A DNA stretch of 64,000 bases from M0027 sp021713415 (lineage in GTDB: Bacteria > Pseudomonadota > Gammaproteobacteria > Francisellales > Francisellaceae). How positions within the stretch are numbered: position 1 is the first letter of the stretch; each line of letters opens with the position of its first letter. The stretch lies in NCBI GenBank assembly GCA_021713415.1, contig JAKJJQ010000005.1, positions 33,354 through 97,353 on the forward strand. Reading direction: 5' to 3'. Below the pieces are notes generated by a model. It saw only the letters and a program-made list of their open reading frames with translations. It was not told where the DNA came from and searched no databases. Below, in pieces: positions 55,737 through 64,000 of the stretch. The position numbers and the translations under genes are program-made.

Positions 55737-56177
55737 TTAAGTTTTAATAAATTCAATGGCTGCATTAAGGGCTAATTTATACCCAGTTAAGCCTAAACCG
55801 CAAATAATACCATAAGCGATATCTGAAAAATAAGAAAAATGTCTAAAAGATTCACGCGCATGTACATTACTAATATGAATTTCAATAAATGGTAAGTTAA
55901 CACCCAATAAAGCATCTCTTAATGCAATACTTGTATGTGTATATGCTGCTGGATTGAATAGAATGAATTGAGTACCTTCACTTTTAGCAATGTGAATTCG
56001 ATCAATTAATTCAGCTTCACTATTTGATTGAAATGTAGCTAAGCTTACTTGATTGTTATTAGCTACTTCAAGTAGTTGCTCTTCTAAATCTTTTAAGCTT
56101 GTATAACCATATTTTTCTGGTTCTCTTTGGCCTAATAAGTTTAGATTAGGACCATTTAATAATAAAATTTCTGCCAT
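55737..56177 (-). CDS. aroQ: Type II 3-dehydroquinate dehydratase
   Basis: Third step of the shikimate pathway. 146 residues. LLLNGPNLNLLGQREPEKYG with the catalytic tyrosine near 24, FQSNSEAELIDRIH, FNPAAYTHTSIALRDAL and the histidine segment FIEIHISNVHARESFRHFSYFSD match the family throughout. It is 24 bases upstream of accB on the same strand. Divergent from the hypothetical gene at 56353. Confidence 0.97.
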   Translation of the reverse strand: MAEILLLNGPNLNLLGQREPEKYGYTSLKDLEEQLLEVANNNQVSLATFQSNSEAELIDRIHIAKSEGTQFILFNPAAYTHTSIALRDALLGVNLPFIEIHISNVHARESFRHFSYFSDIAYGIICGLGLTGYKLALNAAIEFIKT

Positions 56178-56352
56178 ATTTGTTTAAGTACATATGCTTT
56201 TATTAATTATGAAGAATTGTCGCACAAGTTTTAAAAAATTGCCAGTTTGTTAGGTAGTTGTTGAATTTTATATTAATTTTATGCCTTGTTTTTATAAGGT
56301 GTAGTGTACTATAAATTTTTCCCTCATACAGGATTGTTAGGAGTATGGAGTA

Positions 56353-57723
56353 ATGCCAAAAAAAACTTTTAGTCAATCAAACTATTTTACATCTTATGAC
56401 TCTAGGAGTTCATATAGTAAGCATAAAAAAGGTATACTTACAAATCAGGGTATTGAATTGAAAAGTACTTTAGCTAATGGTTGTGGTAAGGTTTTGGATG
56501 CGCTAAATGAAATTGCTTTAGATATTCAAGGAAAAATTAATACTGGTGAGCTAGATTCTGATTCAATCAATCAATATTATAAACGGCTTAGAGATGATTA
56601 CAGTATTAATGATAATGATCATGTCGCTACTTATATTAAAACTTGTATTATTCTTTCTAAACATAGTGGTAATGAAGCAAAAGTTAACTGGTTTGGTATG
56701 ACTAATATGACAGCATCAATTCAGATGCTTGTTAGAGGTATTAAATATGATCAAGTAAGTGATGATCAAGTTCAGTGTGATGATTTTTTACCCAGTAGAA
56801 AAGTTAATTTAGAATATAGTCATCGAGTGTCTCAAAGTAAACAAGAAAGACTAAAACATCAAGATCAAGTGGCACTTAAGATAATTAAGAACTTAGATAC
56901 AGCAGTTATTGTAAATAAAGTTTCAAAGGCATTATGTAGGTATATAAATTCTAATTTTGATAAAGCAGATAAAACACTTTTGTATACTTTATTTACAACC
57001 TCTGTCAATGACAGAAAATCATTATACCCAATGATTGATCTTCAAAAAACTAATATTTCGTCAGCAGATCAACTGCTAGCGTATTTAGAAGGTGGTGATA
57101 CAGATCATATAGTTAAACTATCGATACTTTGGCCTATAGTTAGTTCATTTTCTGGTGGGAATATAAAAGGTATTAACCAGCTATATCAAGAGCAGATATA
57201 TCCAACACATGAAGACTATTCTATTAATGATATAACGTTTGGGCATAAATTAATTATGGCAAGTCTCTCTAGTACCGGAGATAGAGGTGAAGGATTTAGA
57301 AACGATACAATAGGTAATTCTGGGGAAATTCATGATGATAGAGTATTTAACAGTCAGTTATTTATGCCTTGGGTTAGAAGTGTAGAATATATTAAAAGAA
57401 AAGAAAGTCCAAAAACTCAGTTTGCAAAAGAATGTTTAGAGGAAAGTTTGCCTTTTATTTCGGGAGTTTCAGGTATTGCTAATATGTATTGTAAATTGTT
57501 AGATATATTAAATATTTCCCCCCATTCAGAAGATGGGGTTAATTTTATGAAAGCAGCAAGTGCCTTTATTGTTGCTGCTGGTATGCACTCATATGAAGAG
57601 GTAGTAGAGTCATTTAATTTATATATTAATCATTTTCATAAAACAGAAGAAGTGCCTTTATTTTGGGTGAACTTAGGTTCTAGTCGTATACAAACAACTA
57701 AAGTTGATTTATCTATATGCTAA
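56353..57723 (+). CDS. Hypothetical protein, possible effector
   Basis: 456 residues; family not recognised. No signal peptide or membrane segment. The N-terminus is Ser/Tyr/Lys-rich (about 5-30) and the rest is probably helical. Distinct stretches are NWFGMTNMTASIQMLVRG, GDRGEGFRNDTIGNSGE and a C-terminal FIVAAGMHSYEEVVESFNLYI. It has a good ribosome site (GGAG). It stands alone between the aroQ-acc operon and cvpA. The sequence context suggests an accessory, perhaps secreted, protein; no activity can be read. Confidence 0.65.
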   Translation: MPKKTFSQSNYFTSYDSRSSYSKHKKGILTNQGIELKSTLANGCGKVLDALNEIALDIQGKINTGELDSDSINQYYKRLRDDYSINDNDHVATYIKTCIILSKHSGNEAKVNWFGMTNMTASIQMLVRGIKYDQVSDDQVQCDDFLPSRKVNLEYSHRVSQSKQERLKHQDQVALKIIKNLDTAVIVNKVSKALCRYINSNFDKADKTLLYTLFTTSVNDRKSLYPMIDLQKTNISSADQLLAYLEGGDTDHIVKLSILWPIVSSFSGGNIKGINQLYQEQIYPTHEDYSINDITFGHKLIMASLSSTGDRGEGFRNDTIGNSGEIHDDRVFNSQLFMPWVRSVEYIKRKESPKTQFAKECLEESLPFISGVSGIANMYCKLLDILNISPHSEDGVNFMKAASAFIVAAGMHSYEEVVESFNLYINHFHKTEEVPLFWVNLGSSRIQTTKVDLSIC

Positions 57724-57804
57724 ATACTAATAAATCACTTGATTGCTTAAGATAATTCATTAAAACTGTAAAGTAGGTATATAAGTTAATTATGGATTAA
57801 TATA

Positions 57805-58365
57805 ATGAGTAGTATATTTGCTAGTTTTAACTGGCTCGATTGGGTTATCTTAGTTATTTTTATTATATCTGTACTATCCGGTCTTTCAAAAGGGTTTGTG
57901 CGTGAAATTTATTCATTAATTGTTTGGTTTGTCGCAGGTATCTTAACTTACTTTTTTTCAGATATCGTTGCTGATAAGGCCTTTTCTTGGCTTGGTGATC
58001 AAAGGTTAAGCTCACTTGTTAGTAGTGCAGCAATCCTAATTGTAGTTTGGATTATTGGTAGATTATTATCAATGGTATTAACGAATAATCGTGATATTAG
58101 TTTTACTTCTCGAATTGGAGGCATGATCGTAAGTTTTGTTAAAACTTTCATTATTCTGACATTAATTGTTAATGTGGTTAATTTATCAGATAATATCAGT
58201 ACATCAGATCTTTGGCGACATTCTTATCTAGTTGAAAAAATGCTTGATGCGACTTCATGGTTTGAGAATGAGAAAAATAATATGCCTGATCGTATGCCGT
58301 ATCATCAAAATTCAGAGCATTCTAAAAGTGCGGCTATTGGTGATTCAGGACCGGATGCTTATTAA
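57805..58365 (+). CDS. cvpA: CvpA-family membrane protein
   Basis: 186 residues with four hydrophobic segments. The N-terminus follows the family: FNWLDWVILVIFIISVLSGLSKGFVREIYSLIVWF. An ILIVVWIIGRLLSMVL segment and the loop ISFTSRIGGMIVSFVKTFIIL come next. The C-terminus is hydrophilic. CvpA relatives are linked to colicin V production and envelope stress resistance. In many gammaproteobacteria purF follows; here an unrelated hypothetical gene does. Confidence 0.88.
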   Translation: MSSIFASFNWLDWVILVIFIISVLSGLSKGFVREIYSLIVWFVAGILTYFFSDIVADKAFSWLGDQRLSSLVSSAAILIVVWIIGRLLSMVLTNNRDISFTSRIGGMIVSFVKTFIILTLIVNVVNLSDNISTSDLWRHSYLVEKMLDATSWFENEKNNMPDRMPYHQNSEHSKSAAIGDSGPDAY

Positions 58366-58523
58366 TAAATAGTATTGATTTCTTTTAACATTATTTATTA
58401 ATCATAGTTTTTTACTTTTTATTACGAAAGAAACAAGTTATTTTATCTAATTTTGTTGCCGAGCATGAAGCATAGCGTTATATTTCAGTTGTTGATAACA
58501 GGGATATAAACTAAGGAATAGTT

Positions 58524-59735
58524 ATGCCGTTAAACGATATTAATCAATTAGTTCAACAATCTAAAAAAATAGCAAAGATGAATGTAAATGAAATAAATGC
58601 TGAAATTAGTATATGGCAGAATAATAAGGGATTACTTTTAGTTTCGAATAAGTTGGGTTATACACTAGATGAATTTATTAAAACATATCAAGATGTCTTA
58701 ATATTAGACAAAATTGCAGGTATTTTTGTTAAATTAAATAGCCAATCGCTTGAACAGCTAGCTAAGTATATAGATGACATCAATGTGTGTTCAATTAAAT
58801 CTAATATCTTTATTAAGCTGATGTTAGATGAAAACTATATGCCAAATCTAAAAATCATTAGTAAGTTATTAGATGAGTTAGAAGAATATGATGAAGATTC
58901 AATCAATCAATTAATATTAAAAATAGTAAAATCGGATCAGTATAAGCAGATCAATAAATTAAAAATTTTTCATAAAATATTATCTAATGTAAATAACAAT
59001 AAAAAAATCTTAGATCAAGATAGTTATCAGAATAGTTGTGCCTATTTACTAGATATTAATATTGAAGCGTTACAAGAGAATGAAAAAAAGCATTTTTATC
59101 ATTCATTAAATCAATCACTCTTATTGATTCAATTTAATTTAATTAGCTGTGATAGTAATAATGACTTTTTAGAGATACAAAAACGGTTAGTAAAAAAAAT
59201 AACTTCAAATTTAAAAGGTTGCCAATATATTTATGCTAAAAACATTGAAATGCTATGCCAGGATAGCCAGGTAAAAGGTAAACTTATACAAGCAGCAAAT
59301 CGACTATCTCCAAAAGCATTAACTGTATTAATGCAAGTACTATTAAATAATGCTGATTTAAAAGAGTCACAAGCTGAATCTTTTTTTAACTTATCAAAAA
59401 ACTATCTTTTGGATGATAAAAAATATAATTGCTATCCACAAGAGATTAAAGATTTATTTGTTTTAGCGTTTAATGCTTATTCAGCATATCTTGATTCATT
59501 AGATGCAAATAATTTATATCATGAAATTTCTAAAAAAGAGCATGGTAACTTTAAAAACCTTTGGAATAATGATCTAGGTGTAATTAATCACGCATCTATC
59601 TATGCAAATGATATTTTATCTAAGTTAGATAGAATCATGATTAGTCAGAAAAATTTACAAAGACCACCCTATCCATTCTCAGTGGATAAGCTAACAGCAG
59701 ATGAAGTAGCATTAATCTGTATAAGTGAGCTTTAA
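58524..59735 (+). CDS. Hypothetical helical protein related to the C-terminus of the next gene
   Basis: 403 residues, predicted helical, no signal peptide or membrane segment. The last about 110 residues align with the end of the 1024-residue protein downstream: FFNLSKNYLLDDKKY, PQEIKDLFVLAFNAY, HEISKKEHGNFKNLWNN and QRPPYPFSVDKL correspond to FFNQAKSYLLNDEIY, PKEVKDLFIAALRGY, DEINKKGEGDYKNLWQN and QPPNLFQANQL. Also LEQLAKYIDDIN resembles LEQLCKYAGFID in the middle of that protein. It is probably a truncated or ancestral paralogue; an effector role is possible. Confidence 0.65.
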   Translation: MPLNDINQLVQQSKKIAKMNVNEINAEISIWQNNKGLLLVSNKLGYTLDEFIKTYQDVLILDKIAGIFVKLNSQSLEQLAKYIDDINVCSIKSNIFIKLMLDENYMPNLKIISKLLDELEEYDEDSINQLILKIVKSDQYKQINKLKIFHKILSNVNNNKKILDQDSYQNSCAYLLDINIEALQENEKKHFYHSLNQSLLLIQFNLISCDSNNDFLEIQKRLVKKITSNLKGCQYIYAKNIEMLCQDSQVKGKLIQAANRLSPKALTVLMQVLLNNADLKESQAESFFNLSKNYLLDDKKYNCYPQEIKDLFVLAFNAYSAYLDSLDANNLYHEISKKEHGNFKNLWNNDLGVINHASIYANDILSKLDRIMISQKNLQRPPYPFSVDKLTADEVALICISEL

Positions 59736-59847
59736 GTACAGTTTTTTATTACAGTAAAAATATAATTATTAATTTCATTATATTGCTATATATGAATTAA
59801 TGCGTTATATTTTGCCATTTAAAATGTAGCTATTAAAAGGATAAAAT

Positions 59848-62800
59848 ATGCCACTGATTACAGTTAACCAACAAAAAATTAAATCAATAAAGGAAAAGCA
59901 GTTTGTTGTAGAAGCTAAGTTGCTCAATGGTATCTATAACTATATGCCTATCTATTATCAAGTTAATAAATATAAATTTAAATATCAAAATTTTAATTCA
60001 TCAAAAAATCAAATGCTCAGTTTGTTGGATTATCTATATAAAATTAATCCTTTAATTAAAATATTAAAACTAAAAAATAATATTGAAGATTATATTGACA
60101 GTGCATCTGAAAATGATAAACATTTAATACTTAATAGTGCTAAAAAGTTATTAGAAAGTCTAGTTTATAATATTGATCAATATCGTGAGCTAAAGAATAA
60201 TCAACTTGAAAATTTGGCATTTGATGGTTGTTTTAATGAAGTATTTACTAATGTTAATTTACTGGTTAGTCAATGTAATTATGACTCAATATTTAATGCT
60301 TTTCTTGTTTCACTGAAAGAAGCGTTTTTAACCAAAGTATCTAGAGAAGTTTGGGATAGTTTGCAGCAAGATAGAGATGGTCAGGTCAAGCTTAATAAGC
60401 AGGCGTTTGATTTTGATATTAATCCATATTTTAATTCAAGTACTAAAAATTATGACAGTATTTTAATATATAATTTAGTTGCTCAGGATTATGGGCTTGT
60501 GCCAATAGATATTAAAAATTCATATTCGGGTTCAGATGATTTTTGGTTAAAAGTTGGGCTATCAAATACCAAGAAAGATAGGGAGGAAAGAAAGTTACAA
60601 GCAAAAGCAGACGTTTTATTAAAAGTACAAAATAAGTTAAATACCACAGTATTTGATCCAGTGCTTGAAGTTAATTCTTTCTTTGCCATGCCGCCAGATA
60701 GGTGGAGTTATGAAAGTCATGCACAACTGTCTTTATTAGCAGGTAGTAGTAAATTAGCATACATGCTGTATTTGACAGGTGCAAATGCACTTGAGAAAAC
60801 AGAGTCAATTCAATCAAAATTTAATGCATTGATTATCTATTTATTAGTGATAAATGGTTATACCAATGAGACGCCAAAAGTTACGTTAAATAATAATTAT
60901 CAAGCTAATTTGATAGAAACTCAAGATGGACTATTTATTGTTGCAGAAATAGATGATCAGTATCTTAATACATCAAGGCATGTACTATATTCACTTGATG
61001 AAATTATGTTAACATCTGACAAGAACGCCTTGATATCCCAGATGCTGTTACATAAAGATAACTTAAATGAAAAATCACTTGAACAGCTATGTAAATATGC
61101 TGGATTTATAGATGACCAAGCGTTTAAAGTATTTATGTTAGAAAAATACATTAATGATGAGCAACAACATGATCCATTAGCATATAAAGGATTAATTGAA
61201 TCAGTTGATCGTGTTGAGAATAATCAACTACAATCATTGATCTTGAAATTATTAAGATTTGAACAATATGATCAAGCAGAAGCGTGTGACCTTTTTGAAA
61301 TAATTTATAAAAAGCTAGGTTTACCTAATAACCCTATAAATGGGAAAAGTTATTTAGATGTGATCTTAGAACATTTCTATCCTTTAGATTTGATTTCAAC
61401 TGATGATATTAAGAGGCTAACTGGTTTACTTAGTACACTCAGCCCTTCAAATTATTACGAAAATCTTTTGGAAAAAATTTATGCTAGTCATAATATTATA
61501 CATCCTGATACAGTTTTAAAGGTGCTGGCTAATAGTAAAAAAATTAAAAATATCGATTTATTAAAACAATGGATTGAGGTAGTCACAAATGAAAAATTTG
61601 ATATCAGCAGTACTGAAGCTAGAAATCTAGCAATTATTTGTTCAGCTAAAAGATACTTGGAGCTAACTAGTTCTCAGAGAGAATATGATGCTAAGTTTTT
61701 AATTATCTTGGGTGAAAATTTAATAAAAGTATTAATGGGCTCTGATGAAAATAAACTAGACATTACTGAAGCACTTTCTGATATTGTATCAAAGCTCTAT
61801 CAATGTATTGACTTTAAAGTCGTTCAACCAAATATGGAAATTGCATCTTTTTATAGTAAGCTTTTACCATTACATTTTAATGACAGTTATTATCATCCTA
61901 GTGTGATCAGTTTTGATGCTCAAGTGAATTTATCTTTGATAGCGGTTGCAAATGTAATTTCACCACTAAATTATAAAAGGGTATTAAGTTATATTGTTGA
62001 TGAGTTTGATAAAAGCAATTTGACAGATAATATTAAAGATAAATATTTTATTGTTTTAAATAGACTAATTTCTTCATTTAAAAATTATAGTGGTGTGTTT
62101 GAAAATGATATTTCTGTAAAGACTTTGATGGATTTATTAAAAGATCAATTAGTTAATGCAGATATTGAGAGCTTTAAATTTCTAAATTCACATAATGTTT
62201 CATTGTTATTTAAAAGTGGTAAAGATCGTTTATTTCAGGCAATAGATATATTACCTGAAACAGCACTAGTGGTATTTTTAGAAAAAATTTCAGCTGAAAT
62301 AAATTATATAAAAGATGATGATTTTAAACGCTTATTAGTTGCGCTTTCAAACAAATTAATTGAATCTACATTAGACCTAAAGATGCAAGTCATATTAAAT
62401 AAAAGTCTTTTAACCATATTTTTAAAACAAGCACGATTTGTAACAGAACATAATATAGATATATTTACTAACTTGATTATAGCAAATGAACCAAATTGTG
62501 AAACTATGAAACTAATGGTTAAGTTCCTTAATTTTTACAGAGATAAAATGGATTCTAAACAAATTGAGTTATTTTTTAATCAAGCTAAAAGTTATTTATT
62601 AAACGATGAAATATATGCAAGTAGTCCAAAAGAAGTAAAAGATTTATTTATTGCGGCTTTAAGAGGTTATGTCGAACATCTTAATATAGATGATTTAAAG
62701 AGCTTAAGAGATGAGATAAACAAAAAAGGTGAAGGTGATTATAAAAATCTTTGGCAAAACAGAAATATTATTAGTTTTGGTGTAGCTACTAGTGTGAATC

Positions 62801-62922
62801 AGGTATTTGCAATTTTAGATTCTAAAATTAATTCTAAAGATGAGTTTTTACAGCCACCGAATCTTTTTCAAGCGAATCAACTACAACTTTCAAAGTTAAG
62901 TTATTCTCAAGAGTTATCTTAA
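59848..62922 (+). CDS. Large hypothetical helical protein, possible effector
   Basis: 1024 residues, largely helical, no signal peptide or membrane segment. An N-terminal part (about 1-370) includes a mixed region with VAQDYGLVPIDIKNSYSGSDDFW. From about 400 to the end the sequence looks like repeated helix pairs (Leu/Ile spaced by polar runs), perhaps a solenoid. The terminal 110 residues are shared with the preceding gene, as is an LEQL-x-KY stretch. The family was not recognised. Large soluble proteins of this type beside ankyrin and kinase genes are often type IV effectors, which is inference here. Confidence 0.68.
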   Translation: MPLITVNQQKIKSIKEKQFVVEAKLLNGIYNYMPIYYQVNKYKFKYQNFNSSKNQMLSLLDYLYKINPLIKILKLKNNIEDYIDSASENDKHLILNSAKKLLESLVYNIDQYRELKNNQLENLAFDGCFNEVFTNVNLLVSQCNYDSIFNAFLVSLKEAFLTKVSREVWDSLQQDRDGQVKLNKQAFDFDINPYFNSSTKNYDSILIYNLVAQDYGLVPIDIKNSYSGSDDFWLKVGLSNTKKDREERKLQAKADVLLKVQNKLNTTVFDPVLEVNSFFAMPPDRWSYESHAQLSLLAGSSKLAYMLYLTGANALEKTESIQSKFNALIIYLLVINGYTNETPKVTLNNNYQANLIETQDGLFIVAEIDDQYLNTSRHVLYSLDEIMLTSDKNALISQMLLHKDNLNEKSLEQLCKYAGFIDDQAFKVFMLEKYINDEQQHDPLAYKGLIESVDRVENNQLQSLILKLLRFEQYDQAEACDLFEIIYKKLGLPNNPINGKSYLDVILEHFYPLDLISTDDIKRLTGLLSTLSPSNYYENLLEKIYASHNIIHPDTVLKVLANSKKIKNIDLLKQWIEVVTNEKFDISSTEARNLAIICSAKRYLELTSSQREYDAKFLIILGENLIKVLMGSDENKLDITEALSDIVSKLYQCIDFKVVQPNMEIASFYSKLLPLHFNDSYYHPSVISFDAQVNLSLIAVANVISPLNYKRVLSYIVDEFDKSNLTDNIKDKYFIVLNRLISSFKNYSGVFENDISVKTLMDLLKDQLVNADIESFKFLNSHNVSLLFKSGKDRLFQAIDILPETALVVFLEKISAEINYIKDDDFKRLLVALSNKLIESTLDLKMQVILNKSLLTIFLKQARFVTEHNIDIFTNLIIANEPNCETMKLMVKFLNFYRDKMDSKQIELFFNQAKSYLLNDEIYASSPKEVKDLFIAALRGYVEHLNIDDLKSLRDEINKKGEGDYKNLWQNRNIISFGVATSVNQVFAILDSKINSKDEFLQPPNLFQANQLQLSKLSYSQELS

Positions 62923-63070
62923 GCAAAATTCAAACCATGTTAACAATATTTGCTAATAGAAATATTAGTAAAAGCTTTATTTTATAAGTTTTTTATAGTG
63001 ATTTTATAATCTTTTTATTTGAGTATTTATTTATTTTTGATTAATTTTTAGCCTTTATATAAAGATTATT

Positions 63071-63078
63071 AAGGGTTG
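63071..63078 (+). promoter_or_regulatory. Pre-start element AAGGGTTG before the ankyrin gene
   Basis: Ends 5 bases before ATG 63084; the same element as in the secreted-protein array 20 kb away. Confidence 0.6.
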
Positions 63079-63083
63079 TTAAT

Positions 63084-63881
63084 ATGCCAGGAAAAAATGA
63101 ATTAAATACTCAGCTTCAGCGTCAATTATTTTTTAGATATCTTAATGAAGCTGAAAAGTTAATTTCACAAGGAGCAAGTATTAATGATCTTGTAAATGGT
63201 GAAACACCACTTACTTTTATAGCTCAATATGATTTTATTCAGCCTTCTGAAGAAGATCCAGATGAGGAAGAAATATTAATAACTTATCCTGATATCATAA
63301 GATGGATGATTGAAAAAAAAGCAGATGTTAATAAAAAAAATGAGTTTGGCTTAGCACCAATTCATATAGCCGTTAAAAATGGACATAAAGAAACGCTTAA
63401 GATTTTGCTTCAAAATGGTGCTTATTTATATGCTAAAGATAATCAAGGTAAAACCGTATTTGATTATCTTTTAGATGCAGTTCTTAATGACCATGCTGAA
63501 GTTGTAGAATTATTGCTTGAATGTGGTGTTGATCCTAATCAAGGAGATAAACATGGAGATACGCCATTACATTATGCAGCTTCGAGTGGTCATATCGATA
63601 TCATAGAGCTTTTGCTAGAAAATAAAGCTTATATTAATGCACAAAATAATCGTGGCTGGTCACCATTATACTTAGCAGCTAAAAATAACCAAGCTGAAGC
63701 TATAAGGGTATTATTTAAAAATGAAGCCAATCATCTAGTAGAAGACAACTTAGGTTGGACTGCTGTTCATATTGCAGCTAGTGAAGGCAATGTTGAAGCA
63801 CTAACAGCATTGTTAGAAGAAGTAGATTCTAACATACAAGGATCTGAAGATGAAACAGCAATCCATATTGCAGCAGGGTAA
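63084..63881 (+). CDS. Ankyrin-repeat protein, ending inside a repeat
   Basis: 265 residues with about six ankyrin repeats. Repeat 1 (about 15-48) is followed by an acidic insertion (SEEDPDEEE, 55-63). Regular repeats then run 87-119, 120-155, 156-188, 189-221 and 222-254. A seventh stops after DETAIHIAAG, just where its first helix turns. No signal peptide. Ankyrin proteins bind host proteins and are common Dot/Icm substrates. The shared AAGGGTTG element supports grouping it with the other exported genes. The abrupt end suggests loss of the 3' part. Confidence 0.85.
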   Translation: MPGKNELNTQLQRQLFFRYLNEAEKLISQGASINDLVNGETPLTFIAQYDFIQPSEEDPDEEEILITYPDIIRWMIEKKADVNKKNEFGLAPIHIAVKNGHKETLKILLQNGAYLYAKDNQGKTVFDYLLDAVLNDHAEVVELLLECGVDPNQGDKHGDTPLHYAASSGHIDIIELLLENKAYINAQNNRGWSPLYLAAKNNQAEAIRVLFKNEANHLVEDNLGWTAVHIAASEGNVEALTALLEEVDSNIQGSEDETAIHIAAG

Positions 63882-63887
63882 ACGCAT

Positions 63888-64000
63888 CTAATTTTCAGCA
63901 ACTACCTTAGCTAAGTAGTCTGTACAAGCAGCAGCTTTTCGTTGTTTTCTTCGAATACTTGCTTTAAATGAATCTTCTTTTTTTAGCAATCCTAAGGAAA
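63888..64000 (-). CDS. 3' end of an unidentified minus-strand gene (runs off window)
   Basis: An open frame of 36 codons to a TAG at 63888-63890 continues out of the window. The visible C-terminus is basic (IRRKQRKAAACTDYLAKVVAEN). Too short to assign. Its stop is 6 bases from the end of the ankyrin gene. Confidence 0.45.
   Translation of the reverse strand, partial: SLGLLKKEDSFKASIRRKQRKAAACTDYLAKVVAEN

Overview
The window is AT-rich gammaproteobacterial DNA (by eye about one third G+C, not counted). Gene content points to a host-associated, probably intracellular relative of Legionellales or Piscirickettsia-like bacteria. It has a DotA/TraY protein (Dot/Icm type IVB secretion), eukaryote-like proteins (Ser/Thr kinase, ankyrin repeats, an RGS-like domain ending in a CaaX box) and a GDSL lipase, beside ordinary housekeeping genes. 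No rRNA, tRNA, CRISPR array or complete insertion sequence was seen.

Layout. 1-6.7 kb: 5' part of gpmI (minus), then phhA-phhB and a YqiA-like hydrolase, a putative Cys-His-Asp effector, a PadR regulator, a small membrane protein and lepA (minus). 6.8-19.8 kb: an accessory block with a possible clan-CD protease-like protein, a truncated tyrosine recombinase, a dotA-led minus-strand cluster flanked by two paralogous HTH regulators, an RGS-like/CaaX protein, a secreted cysteine-rich protein and a hypothetical gene whose ribosome site lies in a hairpin. 19.9-26.4 kb: amino-acid permease, GDSL lipase, GNAT, an antitoxin-like HTH protein, a small exported protein and an SDR. 26.5-36.2 kb: tkt, gap, pgk, pyk and fba, interrupted between tkt and gap by a secreted-family gene and a POT-like transporter.

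36.3-45.8 kb is the most unusual part: nine tandem genes (eight plus, one minus) for exported proteins of one family that I do not recognise. They share a C-terminal module with LG(D/E)-x-x-VTDGYG, two cysteines around a CPSSI segment, and a final C-x-Q ... D-x-x-CPW. Two dispersed copies bring the window total to eleven clear members plus one divergent one. Many begin with the same pre-start element, (A/G)GGGTTG 5-8 nt before ATG. That element also precedes the Cys-His-Asp protein (2518), the clan-CD-like protein (7786), an orphan 18-codon ORF (7948) and the ankyrin protein (63084), so it looks like a signature of secreted or host-directed genes here.

45.9-64 kb: a kinase-like protein, a CorC/HlyC-type membrane protein, the minus-strand run prmA-dusB-purH-glk, then accB-accC and aroQ (minus). 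After these come a hypothetical gene, cvpA, two related large hypothetical proteins, an ankyrin protein that stops inside a repeat, and the 3' end of an unidentified minus-strand gene. All family assignments are from reading motifs; no database search was run.
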